A stretch of 64,000 nucleotides of DNA from Liolophura sinensis (GCF_032854445.1 NC_088302.1:12891338-12955337); one strand, 5' to 3'; numbered from the stretch's first letter, positions 31,664-45,050 are shown. Notes: a model not told the origin generated them from the sequence alone. Program-made: numbers and translations.

Positions 31664-34600
31664 CAGGCTCCATACAGGACGTTGGTGCCGTGATCGCAGC
31701 AAACAACGCCCTTGTATGTGACCTGATACTGCCAGTAGGTCACCTCCCGGAGTCGACCGCGTGCTGGACCCAGACGCTGGACATCCATGTTTATGCCCTG
31801 TCCGGAATCCAACACCACGCCTACCCGGATGTCCCTAGAACGGACCCCCAAATACTGGGGGTTTCCATCCGGGTCTGTGTTGGACGACCACTGCAGGTCA
31901 GAAGGCGGCACCTGTAGTGCGTCAAACGTGCCGGCCAGCACAATTTTTGCTGCCTCAAAGACTCTTGAGATGGGCCCAATCAGGATGTTCCGAAACAGTT
32001 CCTCTTGTTTACTTGCTTCTTTCTGAAAGGGATGTAAAAACCATCAGCATCATATTTGTGGTGATAACGGCGTATAACAATGCTATCAATGCACTTTAAA
32101 AACCAATCCATATTTCAAAGCAAATCTTGGATTTGAAGTACAGTGTACAATGGTCGACGCAAAGAAAGATCATATCAAAGAATGTCTTACATGTGGGATA
32201 AAAATTTCCCCGTCAAGTTTGGTGATGACCGGGACAAGAACTTTGGATGTCATCTCGCTGGGCATCCCTGTATACTTATTGTTTCTGTTGTTATCTGGAG
32301 TCAAAATGTGTATATTTAATAGAACCTTCAACATGTAACAGGATACAAACAGACAGCGTTAGTATTAATGACAAGAAATGGGTCAATGGTCCTTATGCGG
32401 CATGGCGTCAGGAGGTTTGTCACGCACTCAACCTGACAATTCGCGGTGCATTACCTACTGAACCTGACAAGTCGCGGTGCATTACTTACTTAACCTAACT
32501 TTCGCGGTGCATTACCCAATGAACCTGACAATTCGCAGTGCATTACTTACTTAACCTGACATTCGCGCTGCATTACCCAATTAACCTGACAATTCGGGGT
32601 GCATTACCTAAAGAACCTGACAATTCACGGTCCGTATCCTCGAATCCGGTTTTCTCCACCCATAAACTTGACCGCCTTGAAATTAATAAATCAAGGGATG
32701 GTCAGGTCACTGCGTTCAAGACATATTTTCTTGTTCTCTAAAGTTTGTCCTTCTACTTCTCCGTTTTTCCTTCTCTAAAATTTACGTCAGGGCGTGTAAA
32801 AACATATATTTGTACTGTTTCTTTATTATTGTTGTTGTTTTATTATTCTTCCTTTTTTGTCATTTTCAATTCATTTGCAAAATGCACGTAACCATTAAAT
32901 ATGTAACTGTCACGTGACACATTCTTATTCATTCTCACCTCCTTTGCCATCACAACTCATGATCCTCGCGTGTCGCTTGGTTCTTTTCTTATCCAATCCA
33001 TACCGAAAGGCCGCTATGAGGTAAAGTTAATAATTAATGATAAAATTTGTAGTTATTGACTGTTAGTTTAAGATCACCTCTATGGACCGGCTATGATTGT
33101 CAGCAGTTATAAAAGGCGCTCTGATTCACACGATCATTTCATTAGTTCGTGAGCTTATGTTAACCCTTTAGTGCCTGGTGTATTTTCCAGGTATACTGCG
33201 AGGAGACCAAACTGATATTATGCCCTAACACAACTCTTACAACACCAAAACAAAATTTTTTGTAGACTTTTTTGATTTATTTGGATTCACAGAACTGTAC
33301 ACTTACGTGTACAACAGGCATTCATGGTGCTCAACCGATTTGCCGCCTTCACACAGAAAAAGGGAAAGAAATACAGAACATAACCTCTGTGTCAACAGTC
33401 TATTGTCAGTATGGCTATTTTGCCAACTCATAACAGTGAAAACCAAATGTTCATACGGTCAGAAGAAAGTTCTTATTCGCCAGAAACTCCATGGAACGCG
33501 AGAAAACAGTCAGATCCAACCACACAAAGGTACACCTGGCATTTGCCGCACATGAATCTGCTCCTTCTACCACAACCTGGGTTTTTGCACCTCTGTGCAT
33601 TGCCATCTACCTGAAAGGCCCAGTGGTTCACATTGTCATGCCGGATGTCAAGAGGCACGTGTCTGGCACTCAGTGTCCGTACGGGACGTTTTGCTGGAGG
33701 TTCTTCATCTTGAGTTGTGCATGAGCCAGCCAAGAGCGAACGGCTAATGTCAACCAAGAAGTCGACCAAACCACCTTTCCCTCCAATTTCCCTATAGACA
33801 ACCCAACTGTTTACGGCACACAAACTCAGCAAATGAGTGAAGATGCGTAGATACTATTTTCTGCATCGGAATTTGGTTTTGTAGAGACTAATCATCATGT
33901 CAGCCTTATCCACTCCGCCCATGAACTTGTTGTATATGGACACTATTGCAGGACGAGGGATTGTAATCTCCTGTTTCAGCTTTCTGTCATAGCGTTTACA
34001 TTCGTCAACTGGATCCACACCCACATAATTTGACGCAGTAAGGACCCGTCTACTGTCTTGCCAGGCACATACAACAACATTGTTATCCTTATCGACGCAT
34101 TGATCCATGGAACCCCTACCGGCCTTTTTGATGTCCTTCTCACTCATTACTGGACAATGCCTCAGACGATTTTGCCTTATGGTGCAAACTGCAAAGTGAC
34201 CCTGTTCCTTGAGGTAGACGAGAAGTTCAGGACTGGAAAAGTAGTTGTCAAAAAAGATCTTGTGTTGTTTTGGAGCCAGTGGCTGGATGAGTCGCAAAAC
34301 AACACATTCACTTTCCCCCAGTACTTTTGGTACTTCGGCTTCAGAGGGTGGGCCTTTGGGACCACCGCCACAAACCTCAAAGTCATACACATACCCAGAA
34401 ACGCCTGCCCTTGCCCACAACTTGTATCCCCATTTGGAAGGCTTTTTTGGCATATATTGCTTCAATGAATGTCGACCTTTGAAAGCAACCATCATCTCAT
34501 CTATACATTGGTAGGTTTCGGGCACTACAACACCTTTGAATCTCTGCTGTACATGATCAAGGAAAGGTTGTATTTTGAACAATTTTTGTGTTCCATCGTT

Positions 34601-37600
34601 GCTGGAATTGTCGTTGAAATGCAGGCAACTCATGATGCGTTCAAATCGATTTCGTGACATACTTTCTGAAATAAGTGGGACTTTAGTGCTGGGACACCAG
34701 TACATCCTTCTGTTTGGCATTTTTACAACCCCCATGTAGAGCAAGATCCCCAATGCTTTATTTATTTCTTCCACCGTGACTGCAGGTGGAGCCCTGGAAC
34801 CTGAAGCTTGAGAGCTCTGTGTTGAATAAAGGTTGGTTTGAAATGCCACTTCCTTGATATAATTTTCATCCATAAATGCTCGAAAGAAGCTGATGGGAGA
34901 ACTGTTATTTGAAAGGCTCTGTGTTTCAAGAAAATCTTGATTTAGAGTGAGTCGCCTTTCAGGAAAGTCAGCTTCAGGGCGTTGGGTTAGTTTAGCACTT
35001 TTGTTCCATTTGATAGTGTTTGTTCTGGAAGATTTCTGTGTTTGAGGGTGGGAAGGTAGTGACTGGTCGTCAGTGATGGTTTCATCCTCCGTGCTATCTT
35101 CAGATCCAGAACTGCCCTCATCATCATTTGGATGGAAGTCGGTGTCTAAATTATCCATGTTGAAGTCCTCATCACTGCTTAAGTCATCCTCACTGTCATC
35201 AGGAATGTCAACTTGAATATATCTCGGCCGATACTGGCGCCCGTAAAATGATCTATCAAGAGAAACAAGGACGAAACATTATCCAGGTGGAGTGCATACA
35301 TGCCTGTTGAACACATATGTGTACATTCTATGTTTTACCATAGTCGCCTAATGAGCACAAAAGTGATCACTTTTGAATTCAATAAATTTTTAACAAAAAT
35401 AGATTAGTCCTAACATGAGAAACACCTGTATGGCCTTCTCTTGTAGGAGTGGATTATGTTCAGGCAGACTAAAGTACTGAACATCAACTTGATACCTTCA
35501 TACAGGTGGAAAATGCCAAATCTACTTACCGCACACCCTGGGTTATGGAGGCTGCCATCTTGAAAGGATCGGTGGTGACCTCTTGTGGATCTAGGATGAA
35601 TTATTTTTGCTCACACATGTGGCCATCAGGCAATTACAAATCAATATGTTAACCTGTATCCAGGCTATCCAACCAAATGCTGTAGGGCTAGTTGGAAAAT
35701 GGTAACTTTTGTGACCAACAGGCACTAAAGGGTTAAGTGTTACAAATATAAGCTTTTTTCAGTTTTACTTAGTTCATGAGAAAAATATACCGTTTCAAAT
35801 ATAAAACAGATTACTCTGAAAAGAAACATTTTGCATACATTTTTCCCACTCCTGAATATCTCCGGCTACAGTCAGTTACATTTTCCTCCTGTTTTTAAAG
35901 TTTCCATTCACTGGGATAATATTAAAAGATCTTTACGGTGGACTAACCTTTCTTGTATGCAGACTTGATTGTTATCTTTGGGGGTCTTCGTGGAAAATAT
36001 GGCCTCTCCGCATACCACTACAAAAAATACAGAGAAAATACAACAGACTGATGTAAGAAGAAACAATCTTGCAGAGTCAATCTCTTCATGCACTTAAACC
36101 AAACTCTGAAACTGAACCTAAGAATTATTACATATAGTAAATGGTGTGCTCAGCTTGCTGCGTGTGGTTTGTGGCTGTACATGTCGATCAATGCAAAGTT
36201 TGGACATTTTCACCGAAGGTTTTACTGTAAGATAGCTGGAAACCCGAATTACATTGTCGTTCTATTATTCAAGTCCGAAACAGTTTCACATGTACATATT
36301 CTTTATTCTTGGCGGCAAGGGTAATTTATGGGAAAATTGTATGAAAAATGGAAGCTTACGTATATATTCAACTTTTCCAACGAACAAGAAATCCACCGGT
36401 TAATTGACAGTGTTGTTCACGACCATTTTATCAAGAAAAATAAATCAGGGGTGCGTTTGCGCATTACGTGTACAGTGAGACAAAAAGCATTGATAAAGCT
36501 ATCAGAGTGAACCGGACTGGCTAAAAAGTTTATAAGTCTACAGTAAAGATGTTGACTCAATATACGCACACGAAAAAAAAAAAACAAGAATAAAGCAAGT
36601 GAGTAACAAGACAATGTGTTCTACAGATACTTCAACTGGCATCTATGTAAACAGCTGATTTTTGTTCGCATGGAAATCTTCAATAACATATTAAGGACGA
36701 GTAAGAACTTAAGATAGGCTCTATTACGTATTGTGAGCATCTTTAGTCAAGACTTTTATGGTTATATAATAGGGCACATTTTTAAAAAAAATGATAACAG
36801 GTAGGTCAACTTACATCTTTTTCTCTTTCTCATATCAGTTAAAAGTCGGAGGTATATAATGATAAGCGAAATCACAACCACAGTGTCCAAACGTTCTGAA
36901 GTGAAAAACAACAACATAGTTTCTAGGTATGCAAGGGTATATTGTAAAGTGAAAATGAAAATATCACCAAGTCAGTATAGACATACTGCAAACTCAACAC
37001 GGAATCATTACAAAGTAAAGATTAAAAGGTATATGGCAAAATAGACGTGGAAATCACATGTAGATTTCTTGTGTGAATCATACATCTGTAGTTAGCAATC
37101 TATTTTAGCAATGTATTTACATGAAACAACCTGTTATCATTTTATGATATAGATGGCATCATCAAAAGAAAACAAAATATTGTCTTTTTTATTTTAATTT
37201 AAAAATCAATTAACATGATGGGTGATTGAGTGATGGGTATACAGGGGGAACAATACATACACATGCCATGACATTTGTTAGAATGTTAGAAAGATGATAT
37301 AACATATGGTATAGCACAGATTCGTACCTTGCTTTTGTTCTACTCTACACAGACATTCCCACCAGGGCGGGTCAGGGGATGGCAAAACCCAAAGGTATGT
37401 CAGAAGAGCCGCTATAAAATTCGGGAATGACCCCACTTGTTGACACCTGATAAAGATAAAGATTTTATAGCATCTTGCCTATATACCCACGCAATTTGCC
37501 GTAGATTTACAATGAATAGAGAGCTGGTATCTACAGACAAACACCATGTGAAATGTACCATTTGTTATAGGAACAGTGCAGTGAACCGGTGCAATTACTT

Positions 37601-37975
37601 ATCTAGTCTAATTAACTACACGCGCCTGTAATATTCTGTAGAAAATATAAAATACTGAAAAGCAAAACATCAATATACTTAAACTACACAGATGCTACTC
37701 AACATTTATAACTGTCAGAGATCTAAAACTTGGATTGCTGAGAGTAATAAACATTTCCCTGTCTACACTGTTATGACCGGTTAAGTACTTACTCCGTTTC
37801 CAAATAATCCACAGCTACATCTCCTGCCCATTTTAGACATAAAATTAACAGAAGAATTGGCAAATTCCTCATAACCTTCATCATGAGTCGTGCTGTCGAT
37901 GTGTTTACCAAAGAATGGGTACACAAACACGGCGTAAGTAATTGTGACGTCATAATCAGGAATCATCACTTCGTG
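31664..37975 (-). CDS. Unrecognised host gene, four exons with consistent phases
   Basis: Exons on the - strand: 37793-37975, 35948-36017, 32191-32294 and 31664-32022. Each has an AG acceptor and a GTAAGT, GTTAGT, GTAAGA or GTAAAG donor, and phases join without a stop. Segments are ITYAVFVYPFFGKHIDST and MSKMGRRCSCG (exon 1), WYAERPYFPRRPPKITIKSA (exon 2), GMPSEMTSKVLVPVITKLDG (exon 3), FRNILIGPISRVFEA and FDALQVPPSDLQW (exon 4). A possible start ATG lies at 37966, close to the centre of the inverted duplication, so upstream exons may have been lost. Later exons, if any, are not found. I do not recognise the family. An inverted, decayed copy is at 38165-42130. The intron between exons 2 and 3 holds piggyBac-2. 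Confidence 0.62.
32428..32640. repeat. Minisatellite, AACCTGACAATTCGCGGTGC units
   Basis: About six imperfect copies of a unit of 35-36 bp (AACCTGACAATTCGCGGTGCATTACCTA is the core, varying). It lies in an intron of the unrecognised host gene and is absent from the matching place in the other arm. Confidence 0.8.
33164..35732 (-). mobile_element. Nearly complete piggyBac transposon (piggyBac-2)
   Basis: The ends are CCCTTTAGTGCCTG (33164) and CAGGCACTAAAGGG (ending 35732), perfect 14-bp terminal inverted repeats, flanked by TTAA at 33160-33163 and 35733-35736, the duplicated target typical of piggyBac. Length is 2569 bp. It is inserted in an intron of the left copy of the duplicated host gene and absent from the right copy, so it arrived after the duplication. 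Confidence 0.96.
33473..35558 (-). pseudogene. piggyBac-2 transposase, two exons, one in-frame stop
   Basis: Probable exon 1 is 35530-35558 (ATG at 35558, MAASITQGV, GTAAGT donor) and exon 2 is 33473-35252 (TAG acceptor, SFYGRQYRPRYIQ); phases fit. The long open part starts MDNLDTDFH at 35158. An acidic N-terminus is followed by the DDE_Tnp_1_7 catalytic core: first Asp in CIDEMMVAFKGR, second in FFDNYFSS, third and fourth in MGGVDKADMM. All four catalytic Asp are present. A single TAG at 33854-33856 replaces the Trp of the conserved KWYLRI segment (here RK-stop-YLRIF); the same frame then continues through the C-terminal zinc ribbon (CKNPGCGRRSRFMCGKCQVY). Total about 590 codons. Otherwise it looks intact, so death is recent or the stop is an allele. 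Confidence 0.9.
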
Positions 37976-38164
37976 CTGGAAAACTATTGTCAAGTCAACA
38001 ATCCGACGTCAGGGGCTGGTTAATGACGTCACGATAGAGCATCGGGGGACTCGGCACAGTGGACTTTGCGTTATTGGCGGAAGGTTGCTCTATGGTGACG
38101 TCATTATCCGATAATTAAAAGGATCGTCCAGTTTTCTTGCACTAGATGGCGAATCCTGGCGCCG
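37976..38164. promoter_or_regulatory. Centre of the inverted host duplication with CRE-like sites
   Basis: TGACGTCA sites occur at about 38024 and 38096 in opposing arms (TGACGTCACGATAGAGCA versus TTGCTCTATGGTGACGTCA), with another TGACGTCA at about 37945 in exon 1. The short unique centre contains GCACTAGATGGCG. The two gene copies point away from each other from here, so this could act as a shared bidirectional promoter; this is inference. Confidence 0.4.
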
Positions 38165-41100
38165 TGTCACAATTACTTACACCGTGTTTGTGTACCCTTT
38201 CTGATAAACACATCGACAGCACGACCCACGATGAAGGTTGTGAGGAATTTGCCAATTCTACTGTTGATTTAATGTCTAAAATGGGCAGGAGAAGTAGCTG
38301 TGAAAGATATGGAGATTAGATTTTAGAACGTGTTTTTAGAGTGACGCGCACATCCAACGATCTCCCTCACCATGAAGAGAGGCCAAACTGAGTGTACTGT
38401 ATATCCGCCTCCAGTGCCAGAATACCGAAACGGGATCATTGCGAACGGGATAAAGCATCAGCAATCTGGTTATTCCTCTCACAAATATGCATGCTCTATA
38501 CTGTTAAATTGAGAGAGACACCGACCGTAACACAAAAACCCGAACTAAGCTTACACTCGCTGAGATTTGGATGTGTGGGAATTTAGAATTGGCGACAACT
38601 GCTGTATTGTCAGATCTTACAATTAGCTTATTGTTCTGCAGCTTGTCACCCAGATAATTATGGAGAAAACAACCGGGAAAAACTCCAGAGACGGGATGTC
38701 CCAGCCCACACCCAATTCCAACCAATCAGAAAACCAACACCCCTGAGACCAGCTACCATCAATATAAATACCCCAGGCCCTGATGGACGCCACGCGCAAC
38801 CTGTGAAAAATTGTAACTGATCAGATGTCAACCAAAATTTCCCGCTGAATGTACACTTACCATTAAAATTCCTAAAAAAAAGCCAGATACAGACATCATC
38901 CTTAACCGAAGTGTTAATCCGTACAAAATGGTAAGGTCAAGTTAATCCCATTGTAAGGTCTATAAGCCGTCGAGAGAAGGCCCGGCCGGGTATTATTGCC
39001 CGACAGGCAAAATTCAGGGAGCCCATGAGTGATTGAATCTGACGAAGCTGAGCCTTTTTCACCGACAGCAAAACAGTTATTTTCTCACAAATTTCAGATA
39101 CCTTACTTTCAGGAATTCTACCCAGCATAGCCTCAATATCAAGTTCCAGGCCCAGAAATTGGATACATGTAGTAGGACCCATTGCCTTTCCCTTACCTAT
39201 GGGCACATCGAGATTTCCAAATTCAGTTAAAAATGCGTCTAACAAACACTGACATTCTGAAAGAGTCAGATCTCCAAATAAAAAATCAACAATGTAATGA
39301 ATCTTGCACCCCGTAGGATGTCTCTGGTCAATATTCCATTCTAAACACGACGAAAAATTTCGAAAATTGAACAAGAAATAGAGTATCCCATCTGCATGCA
39401 TTTATCAACATAGTAGTCTAGGAGTCATTAAACTTGAAACCAAGCTGATCAAAATCGCTAGTGGAAACTGGTAACAAGCGAAAGACTTGCTCAATATCGG
39501 CCTTAGTCGAAATAACAGTTACTGCCCTTGTGTGGAAATTTGCAGCGCAAGCGAGAACAGGCCTTACCATTATAATCATAACATACGCCAGTCGGAGGTA
39601 ACCTGACATTTTTACCAGTCATAGCCTGATACTGAGGCTGTGAAGAGGCCACATGCATAACCATAGTTTGAGATGGGATCATAAATGTTATTAATGTCAC
39701 TAATTTCAAGCTAACTTGGCTAGAAATATCCACAGTGCACAACAGATCTTTTTGGCTTATGTTGAGTTTTCGTCATTCCTTAAATATGTTAATAAAAATT
39801 GTGATCAAAACGCAAAACACATTCATGTGTCTTGTTGTAAAAACATCTATTTCCCTGTTTCTACAGAACACAGATATCATTACAAGTACCTCTAGAACAA
39901 TTGGCTTTGTAACACTATTATTTCACTGTTACTTATTTCCACGTGTGTTTGTCGTAGTCAAAATACCTTACTGTAGATATATAATCCGATTAGCCAGTTT
40001 AGTTATCTGTTACCCCTGATTTGTTTTCACCTCGCTGTGGATCTAATCCGAATTACACATCCCCGAGGCTTTTTTTTTCCATATAATTTATATTACCATA
40101 ATAATAATATTTTATTTTCTGTCATTTTCAATTACAATCCTCCCATAAATTACCCGTATCGTCAAAAAGAAAGGTTTTCTACAATGGATGGGGATTCACC
40201 ACGATGTTATTCACGTTTCCATTTACCTTACGGTGAAGCGTCCTTTGAAAGTGTCCAAACTTAAGATGGATCTACCGGAGCGGCCAAAAACCAGCTTAAT
40301 ACGCCATTTACTACATGCAATAATTTTCATGTTTTGTAAAGTTTCTCGAACTTACTGTTGCGTGCTGGGAATGATTACTTTAGCCAAACCAATACTTCTA
40401 GTATCAGTTTATTGTGATTTTCTTTATAGTTGTGTCAGGCGCAGGCGTAAAGCGTGTACCAAAGACGCAAATGATGGCGGTCAAATCGGGATACAAGAAA
40501 GCTTAGTCCAGGTTATAGTTCCCTTAATATTAGCCCTGTGTATATTAGAACCATCACATTTGAAGGAAAATATAACTGGCTGTAGGCACAGATATTCCTG
40601 CAGGAGTGGGTAAATTTGTATGCAAAATGCTTCTTTGCAGTGTAATCGGTTCAAAACGGCTCATTTTCTTCATAAACTAAATAAAACTGAAAGAAGACGA
40701 AAGATAAATCAAAATCAACAAAATCCAACGTGCGTTTATACATTATAATTGTAATGCTTTGCACACGGTCTAGGGCTAACGAAATGATCATGTGAGTCAG
40801 AAAGTCATTAATAACGAGGGTTACAGGTGAAAATCATATCCCTTCTACTGATGTGTTCCCCTAAACTAACAGTTAATAACTAACTGGAAAAATATCCCCA
40901 CATTTTCAATCTTTGCCTTGTAGCAGCCGTTCAGTATGCATTGAACAAGAAAAAACCAAGCGACAGGTGACCATAGTCAATTTTCGTGGTAAAGAAGGTG
41001 AGAGTGAATAAGGATATGACGTGAGTGTTACACATTTAACGGTGACCTGCATTTTGAAAATGTATTGAAAATTAGATAAAAGGATGATATTAATAACAAT

Positions 41101-42130
41101 AATAAAGAAAAACAGCAAGAAACAAGACTAAAATATGCTTTCGCCATGGTCATATCTCCACACGCTGACATAAATTTTAGAGGTGGACAAAGAGAAATAT
41201 GTCTTGAATAAGTCACCGCATTTTGAAAGTTACCTGACAAACCTTTGCTTTATTTGTTTGATCACATTTCTGTTTAACGACGTAGCCAAGAACTGTCAAC
41301 CCATACGACGGTTGTCAGGTCTATAGGTGGAGGAAACCGTATTGTACAGCGGAAACAACCGCCATTTGCCAGGTTCATTAGCTGACAAACATCCTGACAT
41401 AAAGCCGTAGCAGGATCATTGACCCATTTCTTGACAAAGTAGCAACCCCGTCTGTTTATATTCTATTACATATATGTTGTAAATTCTGTTATTGCTACTG
41501 ATTAAAATGTTAATTGTACACATTTTGATTTCAGATAACAACGGAAACAATAAATATACATGCATACCCAAGGAGATGACATCCAAAGTTCTTGTCCCAG
41601 TCATTTGACGGGGAAATTTTCATTCAACATGTAAGACATTCTTTTTTTCAATGATCCGAGTTTGTGTCGCCATCGTACACTGTACTTCAAATCGAACATC
41701 AATTTTTGAAATACAAAGTGCATTGACAGTATATTCATACGTTGATATAAGCTAAAATATGATGCTGAAGGTTTTTTCATCTCGTGCAGAAAGAAGCAAG
41801 TAAAGAAGAGGAAATATTTCGGAACGTTCTGATTGGGCCTATCTCGAGAGTCTTCGAGGCAGTAAAAATTGTGTTGGCCAGCACGTTTGACGCACTGCAG
41901 GTGCCGCCTTCTGACCTGCAACACAGACCTGGATGGAAACCCCCAGTACTTGGGCGTGCGCTCTGGGGACATCCGGGTTGGCGTGGTGATGTATCCCGCA
42001 TAGGGCATAAACATGGATGCCCAGCGTCTGGGGCCAGCACGCGGTCAATTCCGGGAGGTGACCTACTGGCAGTATCAGGTCACATACAAGGGTGTTGTTT
42101 GCTGTGTTCACGGCCTGGTAAAGCTGGTAA
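38165..42130 (+). pseudogene. Inverted, decayed copy of the unrecognised host gene
   Basis: Matches the 31664-37975 gene in reverse. Exon 1 copy is at about 38165-38320: ITYTVFVYP, then a frame change (two bases fewer than the left copy before AAACACATCGACAGC). Exon 2 region is near 40437-40503. Exon 3 copy is at about 41536-41631 and lacks about 16 bases (the ITKLD stretch). Exon 4 copy is at about 41790-42120: EEEIFRNVLIGPISRVFEAV, then about 10 bases are missing after the DLQ codons. Acceptors and donors are still visible. Divergence between arms suggests an old duplication. A DIRS-like remnant (38390-39745) interrupts it. Confidence 0.72.
38390..39745 (-). mobile_element. DIRS-like retroelement remnant
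   Basis: Fossil Gag-Pol remnant on the - strand. Near 39520-39600 there is a Cys-rich PPTGVCYDYNGKACSRLRC-type knuckle typical of the Gag end. At 38937-39401 lies the RT thumb/connection region (HYIVDFLFGD, CIQFLGLELD, SLMGSLNFACRAIIPGRAF), and near 38600 an RSDNTAVVAN RNase H-like segment. Style and order match DIRS/Ngaro-type tyrosine-recombinase retroelements. No recombinase region or end repeats were found. It is broken in many places and old. Confidence 0.7.
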
Positions 42131-42790
42131 GTCATCGGGTGTCCGGACGATAGGGTTATTTTTAGTGGACCTAACTTTATTTCATCTAACTGGCGCAGTA
42201 GTACATTTTTTGTATTTTTGTACCTGTCTTATAAACAGAAATTTGAATTTCAACTCATTTTATAGTGCCAAGTACACGAATAAAAATCTCTAGTTGTTAT
42301 TGTATTGTGTTGAATAAGTGATGATGAACTATTGTAGCCCATCCTCCACAAAAACAAGTAAAATAGGCGACGAAAAAGTAAAACAAAAATGTTAAACCCT
42401 TTCTGATCGAATGCAGCTAGCCGTACAACTTTGATAGAGTTGATTTATTTTTTATACTTTTTAACGTTGAACTTTTCTCCTTTTCGGGAAATAAAGAATA
42501 ATCGACTATTAGTGACACGTGAAATTAAAACTGACCAACTTACTACTGGCAATTTGAAAAGCCAGTGTTGCCGCAAACTTGTATGGCTGGTTCCTAGATG
42601 AGGTAATTACAGCCCGTCATTCCCAACATTGAATCCAACTGAGTTACATCCAGTACAAGCCATTATTTATGTACTCATAAACGACTTAAATTTTTGCATT
42701 AAAATTTCAGAACATTCTTATATATGGTTATTTGAAAGTACATAAATAGATTGGCAAAAGTAAGAAAGTTTTGTTGTTACTTACATTAAA
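39746..42790. repeat. Right arm of the inverted duplication (partner about 30950-36600)
   Basis: Reverse-complement similarity to the left arm can be followed at about 39980-40290 (partner 36090-36530), 40440-40700 (partner 35740-36020) and 41290-42785 (partner 30950-32450). The only coding matter recognised is the decayed gene copy annotated separately. Confidence 0.72.
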
Positions 42791-43960
42791 AATTTGGTAT
42801 CTGATATAAAAACCCGCAACATGTAATCCTTGAATCGGTACATTCAAATTTCAGAAGAATAGAGATATTTGCACAATTAATAAAGTGTATTTTGTTTGTT
42901 GTTTTCATGAAACGATTCCGTCTCAAGTAGCACACACATCGCCGCCCCATGACTCTTCCGACTGAATTGGACATGTTTCGAACTTTCTTAAGCAGAGAGA
43001 TCTGTTACCAACAGCCTCTTTTTCTTTCGTGTCATTTTACTACCTCACACCGGTAGATCCGTACATGTGTTCCGAAATCTATGAAAATCTAAAGTAGTCA
43101 TGCGCACTCGCTGAAAGAAAATTCGTCACAACCTGTACAAGAGTTATGTTCGCAAATCCATCATATATTTTCCTGCACAGCTACCCCCGCCACACACACC
43201 CCCTCCCCACCACGCCGCCGCAAACGGTCACAAACAGTAAAGGTACCACAATTCCCATTCTTAATGCGAATGGAAGACATAATTGGTGTATGAACCGATG
43301 CAAATCACACATAGGAATCTTTATTATCCCTAAGAGTAATGTGTCTGCTATCTGACTGGTCATTTACCTCGTGGTCAGGACTTGTTTTTTTGCCATAGTA
43401 ACTAACACTCAACTTAAATAAAAAGTTTACTGCTCCACATTCCTTTACAAGTCTGCCCGCTAGAAAGTGAACTGTCAATATGCAAATGAGGATGCGTGAC
43501 ATAGTGGGAAATCGTAGACTCGTACAGGGTCTGTGTGAGGCATCGGATCCTTTTAGGAAAACACTGCCAAATACACGATCTTTTCATAAATTTGGTACAA
43601 TTTTAAAGCTCTTCGGGGTAGTAAATTCGTTATCATGTTTGGTTGAGAGGGGGATACGAAATACGAAGTTAGATGGTGAGTGTGGAAATTGATAGTGGTC
43701 TCGTCTGCACAGTTGAATCCGCCAGGCCTTTGCAGAAGACAAACCTAGAGACGGACAGACTCACGGACAGGTCCATCGTTCTATTTTCCCATTTTATATA
43801 GGCCTACCATTATTTTATGAGAAAATTTTTAACACTAAGGAAATATCCCACCAACAACTTATTTTTCAAGCAACTGAAATTATACTGCGTGATTAATGTA
43901 TGCCAGAAATCATCAATTAATCTATCAAACAAATAACCATACTTCGCTATAATATATGCA
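42791..43960. other. Intergenic, nothing recognised
   Basis: No gene, SINE or clear repeat is seen. Short C-rich stretches near 43180-43215 are low complexity. Confidence 0.5.
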
Positions 43961-43964
43961 CAGG

Positions 43965-44050
43965 AATGAATGAATGAACGAACAAATGCTTGTGGTTTAG
44001 CGTCGTACTTAACAATTTTTGACGACGAGGAGTCATTTGGTGTATACATT
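43965..44050 (-). repeat. Fragment of tRNA-derived SINE family 2
   Basis: GAATGAATGAACGAACAAATGC followed by TTAGCGTCGTACTTAACAAT and GACGACGAGGAGTC is the 3' end region of the SINE seen in full at 47460-47822. Confidence 0.7.
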
Positions 44051-44437
44051 TACTGTGTCTTCTTGTGGCATATACTCATAGGAGAAATTCACTCTTTCTC
44101 AGGAGGACAAATTAAACGCTTTTACTTTGTCGACTATTTAATACTATTTCTAAGTGCAGGTACCTGGTCCATTATATCTAGTTTTATATTTATTGCTGAA
44201 TTTATGGTCTTGTTATTTTCTGCCAAAACCTAAATGATCCCTGAAGTAATGACTACTACCTTTCCAATTTGCAGCAAACGCATTATATTTTCCCCTCAAC
44301 AACAACAATTATAGACGGACACTCGCTGCATGGCGTACAAAACTATGAATTCTGTGTCACAACAAATATTCTATGGAAAAGGTGCTTGTTGTTTATCTGT
44401 GCATTTACGTTAAGAATTTATGTTCTCATCCAAAAAT

Positions 44438-44683
44438 GCGCGCTAGCGTAGCGTAATGACTAAGGAGCCTCTCACCGATGCGGGCGCTGTGAGTTCAAGT
44501 CCAGCTCATGCTGGCTTCCTCTCCAGCCGTACATGGGAAGGTCCGCAAGCAACCTGTCGATGGTTGTGGGTTTCCCCCGGGCTCTGCCCGGTTTCCTCCC
44601 ACCATAATGCTGGCCGCCGCCGTATAAGTGGAATAGTCTTGAGTACGGCGTAAAACACCAATGAAATAAATAAATAGATAAAT
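44438..44683 (+). repeat. tRNA-derived SINE family 1, copy 1
   Basis: The tRNA-like head has a TAGCGTAGCGTAATGAC A-box-like part and a GAGTTCAAGTCC B-box-like part. The conserved body is CTGGCTTCCTCTCC...GGTTTCCTCCCACCATAATG and CCGCCGTATAAGTG, with an AAATAAATAAATAG tail. RNA polymerase III type retroposon. Copies of this body are common in molluscs (recalled, not searched). Confidence 0.88.
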
Positions 44684-45050
44684 CTCATGCAAAACTAATG
44701 TCACTTCAGCCTAAGATTAATAGTGGGCTTTTAAAAATTTTTTCACATACATGTGATAGGGGAAAACGTAAAATCTTGCTAAACTTATGGTCAACTAACG
44801 TGTCCAACTATATGGCTCTGACTCAGAAGGGCGATTGAAACAGGCTTCAGTCGCTAAAAGAAAATTATACTGCCTTACAATTTGTGGACGAAGTGGATGC
44901 ATCACCAGCCTCTGTAAAAACTGTGTCTTCGAGGCCAGCTAGCGTATGGTGTCCATCGTTTGCAACATTAAAGAGCCTACGGCACGACATAGACATATGG
45001 AAAGACCTTTAAGAAAATAAGTTTTAAAGGTCGTTTTTACATCTGAACTC

